Shown: one piece after another, positions 21,238 through 34,650 of the stretch
Numbering within the stretch: the first letter of the stretch is position 1
Layout: every line of letters begins with the position of its first letter
Assembly (NCBI RefSeq): GCF_000002235.5
Contig: NW_022145613.1
Location: 15,329,883-15,393,882, forward strand
Direction: 5' to 3'
DNA from: Strongylocentrotus purpuratus
Lineage: Eukaryota > Echinodermata > Echinoidea > Camarodonta > Strongylocentrotidae
DNA: 64,000 nt
Translations under genes and position numbers: made by a program
Notes under the pieces: model-generated
What the model was told of the DNA's origin: nothing
The model's input: the letters and a program-made list of their open reading frames with translations, nothing else
Databases searched by the model: none

Positions 21238-24200
21238 ATGCCCCAAAATATGACGTCTCTGTACACTCAGCTTAGCCCTGATGGGCCCAAGGCCGGAGGT
21301 GGACTTGTAGGTGGCCCTGCTGACTTACCACCTTTAAATTTATTCGAAAGAGAGGCAAACGAAGTCCGAAATCACCGCGTCAATTGGCAGTCATATCTTC
21401 AGTGAGTATTTCAATGGGTGACTGTATGTAGTAGACCTACATGTATGTGCATGTAATCGTGCACAGCACTGACACTGTACGTTATGAGTGGTCATGTGAT
21501 GAGCGGTGCAGTGCCAGCAACAGTGCATTGCAATCCAGTGGCAAATGCAAAGGCTAGTGAGTAGTGCATAGTGTTGATGGCCAGAGACATTGAAGACAGT
21601 ACAAAATCTGATGTCTGTATGTTTAAGCCAAGAATCTGGGCAGTGTTTTACGACAACGCATCACAAGTTCGCAGACATTTCATGTTGGCTTGGCATGCCC
21701 ATGGAAGTGAAACTAGACCTAGAGTAAAGCCAAAGGATCCCGTTTTCGGCCACTTAAGACAAAATCCTATTTTTAGGACTCTTTACTTCCTATTTATTAT
21801 CATTTCTTGTCAAATCATGAAGCAAATATTATTATTATTTAAACAAAAAAAGAATCCCAGAAAAAAATCACGAATTGCCATGACAATATTCATTTCAATT
21901 TTCACTGTTTTGGAGCCGGTTATCGGCCGAGCGTTTCAGTTTACGGCCGCATGTACAAAGTCAATAGGAAGCGCTCGCGCGTGCCGTGCGTTTCCGCGCT
22001 GATGTACAGCACAAGCGGGCGGAGCAGGTATCCCACGCCTGAGCTCCCTGGTGCTCGCCTGGCCGAAGACAGGCACAGCGGTGATCGGAAGTTGGAATCT
22101 GAATTAGACAGAGATATCGTGTGTGCGTCGCGGTGTGCGGCTGCATTGATTTAATACATGCGATGAGATACTTTTGAGCTTGCGACTAGCACAAAATCGG
22201 GCTCTAAATATGAAAAATACTTGAAATAAAGCTCATTTTATGGTACCCATATTTCTTACAGACACGCGTAAGATACTCAATTTTTCAGATTCGGGTAGCG
22301 GGACCGGCGATTACATCGCTAAAATGTGATATTTTAGGATATATTTTTCATTGCAAATGTGGTTCTTCAGTGACACTGGCATGGTATGGTATGTGTGGGA
22401 TATGTGTTACGCTATTATGCGATGTATTTTAGAGTGATTTTACCTTGCATCCAACCAATCGGCCGAAAACGGGAGCTGGCCGATTACGGGCTCCTTTACT
22501 CTAGTTGTACAAAAAAAAGACAGTGGGGGCGCTGGTCCGAGAATAAGGATCATCCGCTCAAATGAGGATATCCTCTTAAACACGGACAAATCGCATCCTA
22601 TATTTTTTCTTTGGCGCTCTGCGGATGCAGGGTTCCCGATCTGCGCGCTGGCAATGCAAAAAAATGATTCCGCGTAATAAAATACCCCCAGTACACCGTC
22701 TACTTTTACAGGTTGTCCGTGGCGTCTTCCCGAGGATTTATTTTATCGTTCATAACGTGAAAGTCTCTGTGCGAAGAAAGTGTGAAATGCATTGAGGGGG
22801 GACTGTGGGGTAGGAGGGTTACGGACAAATCAAAGCAAATATAATCCTTTATTAAACCTTCAAATCTTCAAATGGGTTGACAAGGGAGAAAAATAGAAGT
22901 TAAATCTTCAAATTTCAGACAACTTTCTGTTTTTCTTTTTCTTTTTTAATAACTAGATCTCCAGGTAATTCTTACAAGCTGAGCAGAGAAATAACTGTTC
23001 GTTGTGTTTTGTGTATTTGGTTTTAGTCGCTGAAAAATGATGGAGGGTGTCAATTTCATTTCCCCTAGCCCTAACAGCTATCACATTGGACAATTGGCTT
23101 CAAAATAGTTGTTATTAGGTGTTTTTGTAATACATGAAATCGTCGGTTTGGACTCTAGAGCTAGAATGGCATTAACTCATATGCTTTAACACAGAGTGAA
23201 TGCCCTTCTGGCTCTTAACAGATGAAATACTGTCAAATTAGAAAAATTTGCAGTATATTAATTTCGCGGATTTTGCACTAAGATCGGTAACCGCACATTT
23301 TAGAACTTACAAAAATATAACCATGATTTCTTATGCGTGTTTTGGACGGGCTGAATTGCGTGCAACGCAAATTTAAAAGCCAGCAAATTTGTTTTGGGGT
23401 TGCTTAGCGCAAAAATAGCAGCGTTTACAGTACTCTCTTTACAGACCAATTGCAATTGATCCCAATCAATTACAATGTTTCCAGTCCCTTTCCTCTTATT
23501 TACATGTACTAGATACACATGTAGAGTAGTTGTTATTAATATCAATTCTTTATAAGATGGTGGCATGTGCTTTTACAAAGATCATTGCTTATAATAATTG
23601 ATGTTTTCCTGAATGTTGGACAATCACAAATGTGCAGAATGTGAACAAGAGTGTATGAAACAAATGACCTCGAATTTCCAACAATTTAATTGAATTCCTA
23701 TCAAACATATAGTAATTAATATTTGAAATTCAACATTTATCTCTTATTTATTTGTATTATTGGAGGGACAGAGAGATAGTCAGGTACATGTAATGTTGAT
23801 GTACATGTACTTTGGAGATGACTGGGTCAGGATTTGTGTGATTGTGTATATGCCTATGGTATGTAGAAACTGTAGATCTGTGACAGGAAGTGAGCTAACT
23901 CTGTACTACACGTTTGGCTACATAGTTCATACATGTTCATGTACATGTATGTAAAGTAGGAGGTTCAAGTGTTTTCAAGGGAATAGTGGAAATGCAATTT
24001 GAGTAATGATTTGTTCATTCATTTAAAAGGTGTAATGAACTACAATGTACATGTAGGTTAAGTATTATGAAATGTACGTTTAGTGATTGCATACATTTGC
24101 TTCTGTAGTGATGCTTATTTTAAAAGTTTAATTCAAGTAAAATTTTGTTACTAAATATTGTTTGTTGTACCATTTAGGAACTTGCTTCATGTACATGTAC

Positions 24201-27200
24201 ATGTTTATACTGTAGGACTGTATAATTCCTTTCTTGAACAAAAGCCAAATAGTTATGACAAAATTGAAAATTTTGTAATAAGCTCAGAATACCGAAATGA
24301 AGTTTGAAGTGAGCTAGATTTTGAAGTTTTCAACCTATACAGTCTTTTTGTTCCCCTGGTTTCTAATAGTACATGTTTTTTTTAATATGATCATTATGCA
24401 AATTGAATTATAATATAAAGTTCATTTCCTGTAAAATATTGATTGTTTTAATGGGTGTGTTCAGGTTTCATTTCACAGTACATGTACTAATGATTAAGAT
24501 AATATGAAATAACAGTAATTCAAAGAAGAATCAGTTTCCCTTAGATTTACTTACATTTAAATAGTATAGATGAAAGAATTTGTAACACATAATTTTTCCC
24601 CCTAGACTCTGTCAGATATTTTCAGAGCATTCTTATAAGTTTTCCCAGTTTTTTTTTTCTCTCTCTCTCTCTCTCTCTCTTTTATACAAATATCAATTAG
24701 ACTTTTTTTAATAAATTTTGATATTGCAAAAAGTAGAGACTTTCCATTACAAATTTCTATGTGTATGATATTGATCATTGATACAGCTCCTTAAATGGAC
24801 CTTAATTTTATTTTTTATGCAGACATGTACATACAGTATGTCAATAATCACTTATATTTATCATTTTCAGGGGCCAGATGATTTCACAGGAGGACTTTGC
24901 ATTCATCAAGGACTATGATCTAGCTGGACCCGAAAGGAGAGACCAACTGATCCAGGCCCTGGGCCCACTCTGTGCCAAGACCCTGGTCCGTCTCATGGGC
25001 CGCATCGCCAAGGAGATGACAGTGCGCTACATCCTCACCCTGGTAGATGATATGCTCAAGGTAGGATCAGCAATTGTAGAGGTCTCATAGTCAATGGTTT
25101 AAAGGCATCGTTTAACAATGTTAAATCTGATGTGCATGGCTCTACATGTTATCAGTGTCTGTGATATGGTGTAATATTGAAGCCCAAACAAAATTGCGCT
25201 TCAAAATGATCGTGAAGTGCCTCAAAAAAGTAAAAATCTTTGAGTGACTGGTATTACCATGCTCATTTCCCCCAATAGACTGTACTGTTATAAAAACGTT
25301 GGAAAAACAAATTTGTAAATTTTGATTTCCAATCATAAATTTTGATTTCTAATCATAAATATCTCGATAATCAGACAGGCAATCGGCTTGTAAAAGTCAT
25401 TGGGTTCCTGACTGACCTAAAGGTTATAATTATCATTGCAGCATGAGCTAAATCCTGGATATTGTTTTAGAATCTGAGACAAAGTTACCCAATCCCTTTT
25501 AAAGGGGAAGTCCACCCCAATATTAAGTTGGTTTAGATAGAACAGAAAATGAGAAGAACAGGCCAGTGGAATTTTGTGCTAAATCCAATTAAAAATAAGA
25601 AAGTTTTTTTTAAAGGTTGGGATCGATCAAACACAAATGGACAACTTTGTGCCGTTTCTTGCGACGTCCCTTCCCATTTGCTGTTAAAAACAAACTCAGA
25701 ACTTTCTATTTTTGCTACAGAAAATGACTTCAATCACATGTGCACCCTAAATATTATTATTGCGAAGTACAGTACTGTACATATCTGTGCACATGTTATG
25801 ATACTATAGTGAAGCTTCAAGATGATGTGATGATGAATATTGTATTTATCTGTTTTGTGTGATTGACAGGAGAAGCCAGAGCGGGTTACAGTGTTTGCTG
25901 AGCAGGGCAGGAAGAGTAAGACGAGTCCATGGGTTCCATTCCTCACACTGCTCAACAGAGAGGACCAGTTTGCAACCACCCAGGTACATTTATTTGTCAT
26001 AATATATCATTTACCACTGTATATACAGTCAAACCTGCTTTAGTGACCACCTGTCTACAAAGACCACCTGTCTATAACAAGCACATGTTTTGTTTCCCTT
26101 GAAACTGGTTTCTCATTGAAACATGTACTAATGGAACCTGTCTACAAAGACCACTTTTTGTGTTTCCCTTGGGCGGTCGCTGTAGACAGGTTTGACTGTA
26201 CAAGCTACAATGTTTATTGTAAATTTGTGATTACTCCAGAAACTATACCACTTGTTGATTTTCCTGTTTATATAATTGTTCATGTATATGAATGAAGTTT
26301 ACTAATAAATTCAATTCAAATTCAAACCCATTGATGAAGTGGGATTAATTGTATTCACCTCCGACATATTTTAATATTGTAACTACTAGTAACTACAAGT
26401 AACCCTAAAACCAGACTGAGGGCTGCCATCATGTGCCCCCCCCCCTTTCCATGAATTTGCAATATATTTAGGATGCTTACTTTATTTGCATCTAGCACTT
26501 TTGTGGCCTTTTTAATCTTTTGATACCAAGTTTTAAAATAGGATATAATGTAAGATAACTTTCTGTAACCTCATGTCATCCTTGAAAATGCATAATTTTG
26601 GGGATTTGTGTACAAAACATTGCACTGAAGACATGTAAATAATGTGCTAAAGATACCTTTCGCATGGTCTTCACTTATTTATAATATTGATGTCCTCAGC
26701 TCTTCATCTGTTGCTGGAGATAATTGTCTACTGAAATTCTTCGGTGGAATAGTAAAATATATATATGTGTTTTTTGTTGTTGTGATATACATGTATGTCT
26801 TCTCTTATTACTCAGCTGTAACTAGCACAGACTTGATAACTTGTAATGCTATTTTTTTCCAGTCTTGCCGGATCGTAGCCAAACTTGCCACGTACGGCAA
26901 GGAGCGTATGAACTCCAGCGATCTCAAGTTCTTCTTCAACTGGATCCGTAATCAGCTGACGACGCAGAACAACGAGTACATCCAGACAGTGGCCATGTGT
27001 CTTCAGCAGATGCTCAAGTATAACGAGTACAGAGTGGGATTCATGGCAAATGACGGAGTCAGCACGTATGAAGTTATTTTGTTTTTACTGTTACTACTTT
27101 AAAATCAGAAACTTTGGTAAATCGGCAAGGAGGGCTTACTTGCGGGGTAGGGTATTTTGCTGCTGTTCCATAATTTCTACCCTGGAACATATGTTTGCAC

Positions 27201-30200
27201 ATATATTATGATGCCAATTTTATTGGTATTGCCATTTTATCTAATATTGATGACTCTGGCAATAAAAATGAGTTTTAGTATTGGGGTTAGGGTTAGTCTC
27301 GGCAGGGTCAGGGTTTAGGTCTGGAATTAGGATAAGGGTTAGGGCGAGGTTAAGGGTTATGGGAGGGCTTACTTGTGGGGTAGGGTATTTTGCTGCTGTT
27401 CCATAATTTCTACCCTGGAATATATGTTTGTACATATATTATGATGCCAATTTTATTGTTATTGCCATTTTATCTAATATTGATGACTCTGGCAATAAAA
27501 ATGAGTTTTAATACAAATCTAAATACCTGAAAATCAGGTACCATTATATATTGATTTATTAGCATTATTACAGAAAATCCATACATTTTAAGATTGAGAG
27601 CCCACAGTACAGTTTTATTGTCTGTAATTCCACCAAAGATGATCGTAAGTATTTTTTCTGCAAAACTGTTATGATTTCATGTTTTGGAAACTGATGTGAC
27701 TCTATCATTGATATTTGCTTTTTAATAAGCTTCTTCAACTCTTGTGTTCTTTATTTCTAGGTTGATTCTTGTGTTGTCAGGTAAAGTTAGCTTCCAGATT
27801 CAGTACCAGCTTATCTTCTGTATCTGGATGGTGTCCTTCAACCCAGCTCTGTGTGCACAGATAAACAAGTAAGTTTTGATTCAAACTCACTTGAATTTGG
27901 TTATAACGTTCATTTATTCATCAGGTATATTACCCTTATTCATTTTTGATAATGTAAAGAATTGAGTACAACACAAATTAAGAACATTTTCTGCATTTGG
28001 AGGTAAGTTTGAAGGTTTGAAGCAGGATTACTTAAGAAGGTGAGAAAGCTAAAGACTGAGAGGAATGCAAAAATATCTTGATATTTTGGCGTAGTTTGCA
28101 AAAGTAGTAGGCATTAAAAAAAAAGGTTTTAGGAGCACCCCCCCCCCCATATTGGTGGTGGATGAGGATCTTTGTTTGTTTTTGTTTTTGTTTTAGGGGT
28201 GCGAAAGTGTGATAATTTTTCTTTTGCATAATTTAAAGTATAAAGTAGCCCTGTAATATCTTTTTTCAGTATTTGACATGTGTTAGTGACTAAGTTATTT
28301 ACTCTTATCTTTCTTTTTTGTTTGTGTAGGTACAAGATAGTTCCCGTGCTGGCAGATATCCTGAGTGAAAGTGTAAAGGAGAAAGTGACAAGAATCATCC
28401 TAGCTGTCTTTAGGGTAAGCCAAAACCTCAAGTTGCAAATATGAGCTTGTTTTAATAGTTAATACCTCAGTCAGCCCCATCTGACTTTAAACTGACTGAT
28501 TACTTGGCCATTGAGGTAAAATAATTTGTTTCATCTGTTGTTCTGTGTCATTTTGGGGGTGTAATTGGGGCATCAGTATTACGATCAATTTTTAGTAAAG
28601 GTAAATCTTGTGGAACCTTATTGAGAATCAGCGATGTTACTCTCTGCGTTAATGGTACCGATAAATGGGTTGAAAAGGGCACAAGCATGAATGGGAACCA
28701 TAATTGGAAATCTAGGAACAGTTTAAAAATTAGAAAATTTAAGAACCAAAGTTTAAAAATTTACTGCTACACAATTTTTCTTAGTAGTGAAGCAAAACTG
28801 ATGTATGAAGGAAGTGAAAGAGCATTCTCCATTTTATAAAAGGTTATTTCATATCACTTCCATCTTGTTGTTATTTGTATATTGGTGATCCCATTATGTA
28901 TTTTTATGCCTCCGTTACGAAGTAGCCGGAGGCATTATGTTTTCGGGTTGTCCGTCCGTCCGTACGTACGTCTGTACTTACGTACGTCCCGTTCTTGTGA
29001 TCGCGTTATCTGAAGAACCGATCGATGGATTCCTACCAAACTTTGGTCTTGTATGTATCTTGCAGAGCTGATGAACTGATTAGATTTTGGGGTCATGTGG
29101 TCAAAGGTCAAAGGTCACAGGGCTCATTAGGTATGCAAAAACAGCTCGTGATCGCGTTATCTGAAGAACCGATTGATGGATTCCTGCCAAACTTTGGTCA
29201 TGTATGTATCTTGCAGAGCCAATGAACTGATTAGATTTTGGGGTCATGAGGTTAAAGGTCAAAGGTCACAGGGCTCATTATGTATGCATAAACAGCTTGT
29301 GATCGCGTTATCTCAAGAACCGATTGATGGATTGCTGCCAAACTTCGGTCATGTATGTTACTTGCAGAGCCGATGAACTGATTAGATTTAGTGGTCATGA
29401 GGTCAAAGGTCAAAGGCCACAGCACACATTATGTATGCAATAACAGCTTGTGATCGCTTTATCTCAAGAACCGATTGATGGATTCCTGCCAAAATTAGGT
29501 CATGTATGTTACTTGCAGAGCCAATGAACTGAGTAGATTCTTGGTTCATAAGGTCAAAGGTCAAAGATCATGGGCTCATTATGTATGCAAAAATAGCTTG
29601 TGAACGCATTCTCATTAGAACTGACAGATGGATTACTATTTAACTCAGGACATCTTGCAGAGCCAATGAACTGAGTAGATTTTAGGGTCATGAGGTCAAA
29701 GATTAAAGGGTCATATATGTATATGAGAAATTGCTTGTAATCACGATATTCTGAGAACCTGTCAATGGATTACAATTGAACTTGAATCCGAAAAATTTCT
29801 TCTGTTTTGGTTTGTAAAATTGCTCTATGACGGAGGCATCATTTTCGACTGCGCGCTGTCGAATTCCATCTAGTTTGTTTAGTTTATAGAACCAGAATTT
29901 ACCTGAGTTTTCTTTTTTCCCCCCTTTTCCTTTGTAGAATCTGGTGGAGAAGCCTGAAGAGAAGGAGGTCACGCAGGAGAATGCTCTGTCCATGATCCAA
30001 TGTAAGGTCCTCAAGCAGCTGGAAGTCCTGGAAGGGCAGAAGATCGAGGATCCAGATATCGCAGAAGACATTGAATACCTGAACGAGAACCTACACAACA
30101 GCATGCAAGATCTGAGGTGAGGAGGAGAAAAGATGTGTAAATACTGATGAATGGATGAAGGGATAGATTGAAAGGGGGAGGGAGGGATAGATGAGTGAAA

Positions 30201-33200
30201 ATATGATAGAGTGATGCATTTGTAAGTAAGAGGAAGAACCACTGGAGGGATATATGTAGATGGAAGAAATGGTAGATGGATGTTCATTTGGATGATTGTA
30301 AGATAAGAACATAGAGGAAGCAATACAAATGTAAGTAAGAGGAAGAACAAATAAATGGAGGGAACTTTGATAGTATGATAGAATGACGCATAGATAGTAA
30401 GAAGAAGAACCACTGGAGGGACACATGTAGATGAAAAAAAATGTAAATGGATGTTCATTTGAATGATTGTAAGATAAGAAATTTGGGGAAGAGATACAAA
30501 TGTAGGTAAGAGGAATAACCAACAAATGGAGGGAACTTTGGATAGCTGAAAGAACAGCAAATGTATGGATGCAAGGATGAAAGGGATGATGTATGATTGG
30601 CCTGTTGAATTAAATCAAACATGTAATGTAACACCATTTCAAGGAAATAGGAAAGCAATATAAGGTTGCATTAGATGAATTGATTCAATTTGAGCCGGAA
30701 TGGATTAACTTGTATTTGTGCAATATCCGATTAATGTCTTCTATATATACTAGCTCCTTTGATGAGTATTCCACAGAGGTGAAGTCTGGCCGGCTAGAGT
30801 GGAGTCCAGTCCACAAGAGCGAGAAGTTCTGGAGAGAGAATGCTGCCAGGCTAAACGAGAAGAACTATGAACTACTCAAGTAAGTGAACTGGGTTGGTGA
30901 TTAATGTATGAATCATAATCATGTTTTTTTGGTTTAATGTTTTAAGGTTGAAAGAATGTTTCTCCATTATTTCATGGTTCCATTTTCTGATAAATATGCA
31001 TTTCAAAGAGCTGCCAAAAACGTAATGGGGGTGTTTTACCTGTGATTTTTTAACAAAAGTGTATATTTAGCTAGGCTGATAAACATCCAAAGGGTCGACA
31101 TGACCCTGTATAGCTTTAAGCGCTTTCCTAGGGATTAGTTGATCTAGGATTACCCTGGGACTTAAATATGGATGTGGAATGTCTCAAGATTAATGATATA
31201 TCTACTGTTATTTGTCCCTTTGTGTTATTTTATATTGACAAACCATGCTTTGTAATGGTGGGAGTTTGTTGAAAAATTCACACAGTCCTGTTGAATCACT
31301 GGCACTAATTTCACGAAGCATATATTTAGATTATCTCAAATTATGTTGGAATAGTTAGTGACTCACCTGTGACAAGTACAATGACTGGTTTTTATTTTAA
31401 TGCATGAATATACTATATATTTGATGATTGAATGATGTCGTTGGAAAAAAATTCTTATCATTTTACCTCTCTCTTTTCTTTTTTCCTTATCTCCTCCATA
31501 TCTCTCTCTCTCTCTCTCTCACTCTCTCTCTCTGTCTGTCTCTCTGTATGTTTCTATCTCTATCTGCAGGATCTTAACAAGACTGCTGGAGAGTTCCAAA
31601 GACCCCCTCATCCTGTGTGTAAGTGCTCATGATGTAGGAGAGTATGTCAGACACTATCCCAGAGGAAAACAGTAAGTAGTGTAATCCTTCTTTGGATATC
31701 TTTCCCAAAATCCTTGTTCATATGCTTCTTATTAAAGGCATCGTTTAACAATATTAAATGTGAGATGCATGGCCCTACGTGTTATAAGTGTCTGTGATAT
31801 GGTGTAATATTGAAGCCCTACAAAATTGCTCTTCAAAATGATCATGAAGTGCCTCAAAAAAGCAAAAATCTTAGTTCAAGTTCAAGTTCAAGTTCAAGTT
31901 CACTTTATTCAATACTTTCATTAAAAATATACAAGGAAAGCAAACATATAAAAGTTAGAATAAAATACATGTATCAATATATAACATGAGGATAACACAA
32001 GTGGAGAAGACATGATGGACGAGGGAAAAAACATTTTTAAACATGTACATTAATGAAAGTATTTGGAGACTAGACAGGAAGGCCGGGCCTTATGTAAAAG
32101 TCTGTCTCCAGCAATTGTATAAAAAACTAAGTACATTATTTAAATTTTGTATTTGTTATAAAAAGGAAGGAAAAAAGGGGGGGGGGGGGGGAAATTGCAT
32201 TCACACATACACTCTCTCCCATACACACCAACACGCACTTTTCTGTCTGATGAACATTAAGAATATAGGTTATTGCACTATTGAGTATTGTCTTAACAGG
32301 TACAGTTTAAATTTTCTTTTAAAACTATTTAGTGATGGACTCAGTCGAATAGTGACCGGTTTTACCATACTCATTTTCCCCAATTTGACTTCCTTGATTT
32401 AAAAGTCCACCACATGTTTGAAACCAACATTGAGACCTCTTTAACTTATTAGAAATGGAAAAGGTCATTCTTATTTAGTGCCAAGTGAGCTTTCCGAGTA
32501 CCAATCCAGAGCACTGATTACTTTGACCAAAGCTAATGCTGTTGTTTTGAGTCTGTATATTTTGCTAAAGCAAATGCTTTAAAAGAAATTAAAGGCATTA
32601 TGAAGAAGATTTTGAGATCATTTTGAGGTACTGCAAGGTGTAAAAAACAACAACAATATTTGACACTTTTGATGTTTAAAACTCGTATCAGATTGAGCTT
32701 TGTAAATTTTGAGGATTAACAGACAAAGACTTGATTTAAAAAAAAATATATAAAGATGCAAGAAAATATGTAATTGAGATAATGCATTGTTTTGTTTAAC
32801 TTTGTTCATTCATTTACTTGTTTGTGTATTGCAGCGTGATAGAACAGCTTGGAGGTAAACATCTTGTGATGCAATACATGACACATGAAGATCCCAACGT
32901 TAGATACGAAGCTCTGCTGGCAGTCCAAAAACTAATGGTCCATAATTGGTAAGCGATGTCACATCTTTGATTTATAGTTTATATTAAAGCTTATTTGTTG
33001 CAATTAGATGTAAGTTATGAATGCTATCATCCGCCTAAGCTGTCAGGCTTTGTTTCACTATAATCTGCTTTATTACCTTGAGGGCTGAAAAGTGTATGCA
33101 GTTTCTAGTTTGTCTTTTCCAAGCCAGCCACCAGTTAGTTTTCTGATATTTTACAGGGTAATACAATATCTGGTTTTAAAACGATTGTCACAAAAGGGTC

Positions 33201-33363
33201 AAGGAAGATGGTCCAGTGCCCTTCTGGCTCTCAGCAGATGCTATATTGACTTTTATTATGGTAAATGACGTGTTTTCTCAAAATTCTTATATCCCTTGTT
33301 TCCTTGTATCGTTTCAATAGGGAGTACTTAGGAAGACAGCTGGTTCAGCAAGATACAAGCTAG
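21238..33363 (+). CDS. ATP6V1H: V-type proton ATPase subunit H
   Basis: Eleven coding exons: 21238-21401, 24871-25060, 25870-25983, 26863-27065, 27761-27868, 28330-28414, 29938-30116, 30754-30879, 31570-31671, 32835-32948, 33321-33363. They join in frame to 475 residues, against about 483 in human. Diagnostic stretches: [82 protein letters not shown]. Subunit H is the HEAT/armadillo-like regulatory subunit of the cytosolic V1 sector. It couples V1 to Vo and blocks ATP hydrolysis when V1 is released. Start: an acceptor AG at 21215 implies a spliced 5' UTR, then ATG at 21238, with a second in-frame ATG at 21250; the N-terminal 30 or so residues are poorly conserved, so either is possible. No frameshift or stop. 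Introns are full of small transposons. Confidence 0.96.
21719..22504 (+). mobile_element. Candidate TIR element in ATP6V1H intron 1
   Basis: The left end CTAGAGTAAAGCCAAAGG...CCCGTTTTCGGCC is matched by the inverted right end GGCCGAAAACGGGAGC...CTTTACTCTAG. Length is 786 bases. The outer 11 bases (CTAGAGTAAAG) are identical. No clear target duplication, and no transposase. Local G+C is higher than in the surroundings. Confidence 0.6.
24650..24682. repeat. (CT)n microsatellite
   Basis: TTTTTTTCTCTCTCTCTCTCTCTCT in ATP6V1H intron 1. The rest of 22505-24870 is AT-rich intron with scattered ACATGTAC repeats and no gene. Confidence 0.85.
25102..25500 (+). repeat. Interspersed repeat family R, copy 1
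   Basis: AGGCATCGTTTAACAATG, TTATCAGTGTCTGTGATATG, GAAGTGCCTCAAAAAAG, CAATAGACTG and GCAGCATGAGCTAAATC blocks recur in the same order at 31734-32410 (interrupted) and 54990-55360. About 80% identity by eye. No ORF; class unknown. Confidence 0.8.
26026..26198 (+). mobile_element. Tc1/mariner-type MITE, 173 bp
   Basis: Inverted ends CAGTCAAACCTG / CAGGTTTGACTG are flanked by TA on both sides (26024-26025, 26199-26200), as expected for a TA target. The interior repeats GACCACCTGTCTACAAAGACC. Confidence 0.85.
27129..27509 (+). repeat. Direct duplication flanking a telomere-like tract
   Basis: Two copies of a 148-base block (27129-27276 and 27362-27509, from GGAGGGCTTACTTG to CAATAAAAATGAGTTTTA) are nearly identical. 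They are separated by about 85 bases of GGTTAGGGTTAG-like sequence. This lies in ATP6V1H intron 4. Confidence 0.9.
28907..29838 (+). mobile_element. TIR-bounded array of about 150-bp tandem repeats
   Basis: TGCCTCCGT at the left and ACGGAGGCA at the right bracket about six degenerate copies of a unit. Each starts near CTTGTGATCGCGTTATCT and contains GAACCGATTGATGGATT, TTGCAGAGCC and GGTCAAAGGTCAAAGGTCA. It begins with a (GTCC/GTAC)n run. It sits in ATP6V1H intron 6. Short reading frames in the units are not genes. Confidence 0.75.
30125..30560. repeat. Imperfect GGAGGGA/GATGGATG-rich intron repeats
   Basis: Repeated blocks such as GTAAGTAAGAGGAAGAACCA, GGATGTTCATTTGGATGATTG and ATAAGAAC occur three times with a spacing of about 90-120 bases in ATP6V1H intron 7. 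The minus-strand open frames across it are artefacts. Confidence 0.6.
31734..32410 (+). repeat. Repeat family R, copy 2, split by a nested insertion
   Basis: The family R sequence stops at CAAAAATCTT (31872) and resumes at AGTGACCGGTTTTACC (about 32350). The 475-base insert begins (AGTTCA)n CACTTTATTCAATAC and ends near CAGTCGAAT. It contains a G-run at about 32177. The nested order shows the insert is younger than this copy of R. Confidence 0.7.
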
Positions 33364-33694
33364 GAGAAGTCTATCTGACAATCTAGCATCAACAACTAGC
33401 AACTCTTAGAAATGATGTCTGCTTCTATTTGTAACAGCATTCCCATCAAGTTTGGACTGGACATATCTATAATTTTTTCCAAATATTCTCTCTTTTTCAT
33501 CCTGATAGTGATACGAACTGTGCATGACTTTTCAGAATTGAATTTATAGACATGTTTTCATTTTTGGTCAATTTTGTTTAGTACCAAAGTAAAGGGTATT
33601 GCAATGTTAAAAAACAAAATACATTTGTCATTTACATTACTCCTCATACATTTTTGTTAAATGATGAATTGAAATAGAATTAGGGTCTTACGTT

Positions 33695-33836
33695 TTAAAG
33701 CCCCACTGTAGCTACTTGGTCCCCCATGATCCCCTTTTTCTTATGTTAATTGAGAGCTGATGTGATGAGATAACCACCTGTCAGTGACCCTGCAGGGAGG
33801 TCTAATCCCCTGGTTAAACTAGTGCGAAAAGGCTTT
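33695..33836 (-). mobile_element. MITE-like repeat, TTAAAGC ends (copy 2)
   Basis: TTAAAGCCCCACTGTAGCTA ... AACTAGTGCGAAAAGGCTTTG, related to 12083-12277 in opposite orientation and to 59648-59841 in the same orientation. Shorter by an internal deletion. Confidence 0.65.
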
Positions 33837-34650
33837 GATGTAAAATGATTTCTTGTCCATTAATTTTCCTTTCATTATCTGTTTTTATTTCTTCTCTTTC
33901 ACCTGCTGGTGGTTTCAAAATCTGAAAGAATATGGTCTGTATTTTGTTTAGTTTTTAAAGATCGTCATGTTCATTATGATTGAAGGGAAATGGGTATTGA
34001 AATGTATGTGTGGAAACAAATAGTCTGCAGCAGAATATGTGCATATTGATTATTATGCATAGTGCAGAGAACACTTCCATGCTTTGCTGTTTTGTCAAAG
34101 AGTATTGAAAAAATGTGGCTTTTCTGCCAATATAGAATTATCAGCTCATACACATCATGTCTTCATGTAATGGCAAGGGGGGGGGGGGGGATGTATTATC
34201 AATGTAAGACAGGAGACAGGTACAAAAGTATGTCAAGATTATCTTTCAAGCAATACTGTAGGCAATGTTATGGTGGATCTTAAATGTGAAGTCTAGATGT
34301 GTCTTTGTAAATTTATGTCTCTTATAAAATTCTTGATTTGGTTGTTATCCCTCATTTGGTGAGCCAGTTTTGAAGACATATTTCCAGAATGTGCAATTTG
34401 GTGAATCGTTTTTTCCATAAAGTATTATCTTGGATGATTTCAATGATGTAATTATCATACCCTTGTTGTCATGTGGTGAATTCTCTTTCATTAAACACAT
34501 TTTTCATTGTTTATTTACAATTTTATGCAAAGCAAATAGAGTACTGTAATTTAAAAAGAGAAAAATCAGGGATGTTTGCAATTTCGGAGGGTCATGGTAA
34601 TCAAAGTTTGTCAAAGTTTGCAGGTTTTCTTTATCAAAAGAAAATAATTA

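Noticed and set aside
21571..22002. 143-codon open frame in ATP6V1H intron 1
   Set aside because: It overlaps a TIR element (21719-22504), starts without support and has no recognisable domain.
28993..29740. Short similar open frames repeated every 150 bases
   Set aside because: They are frames of the tandem repeat units, not a gene family.
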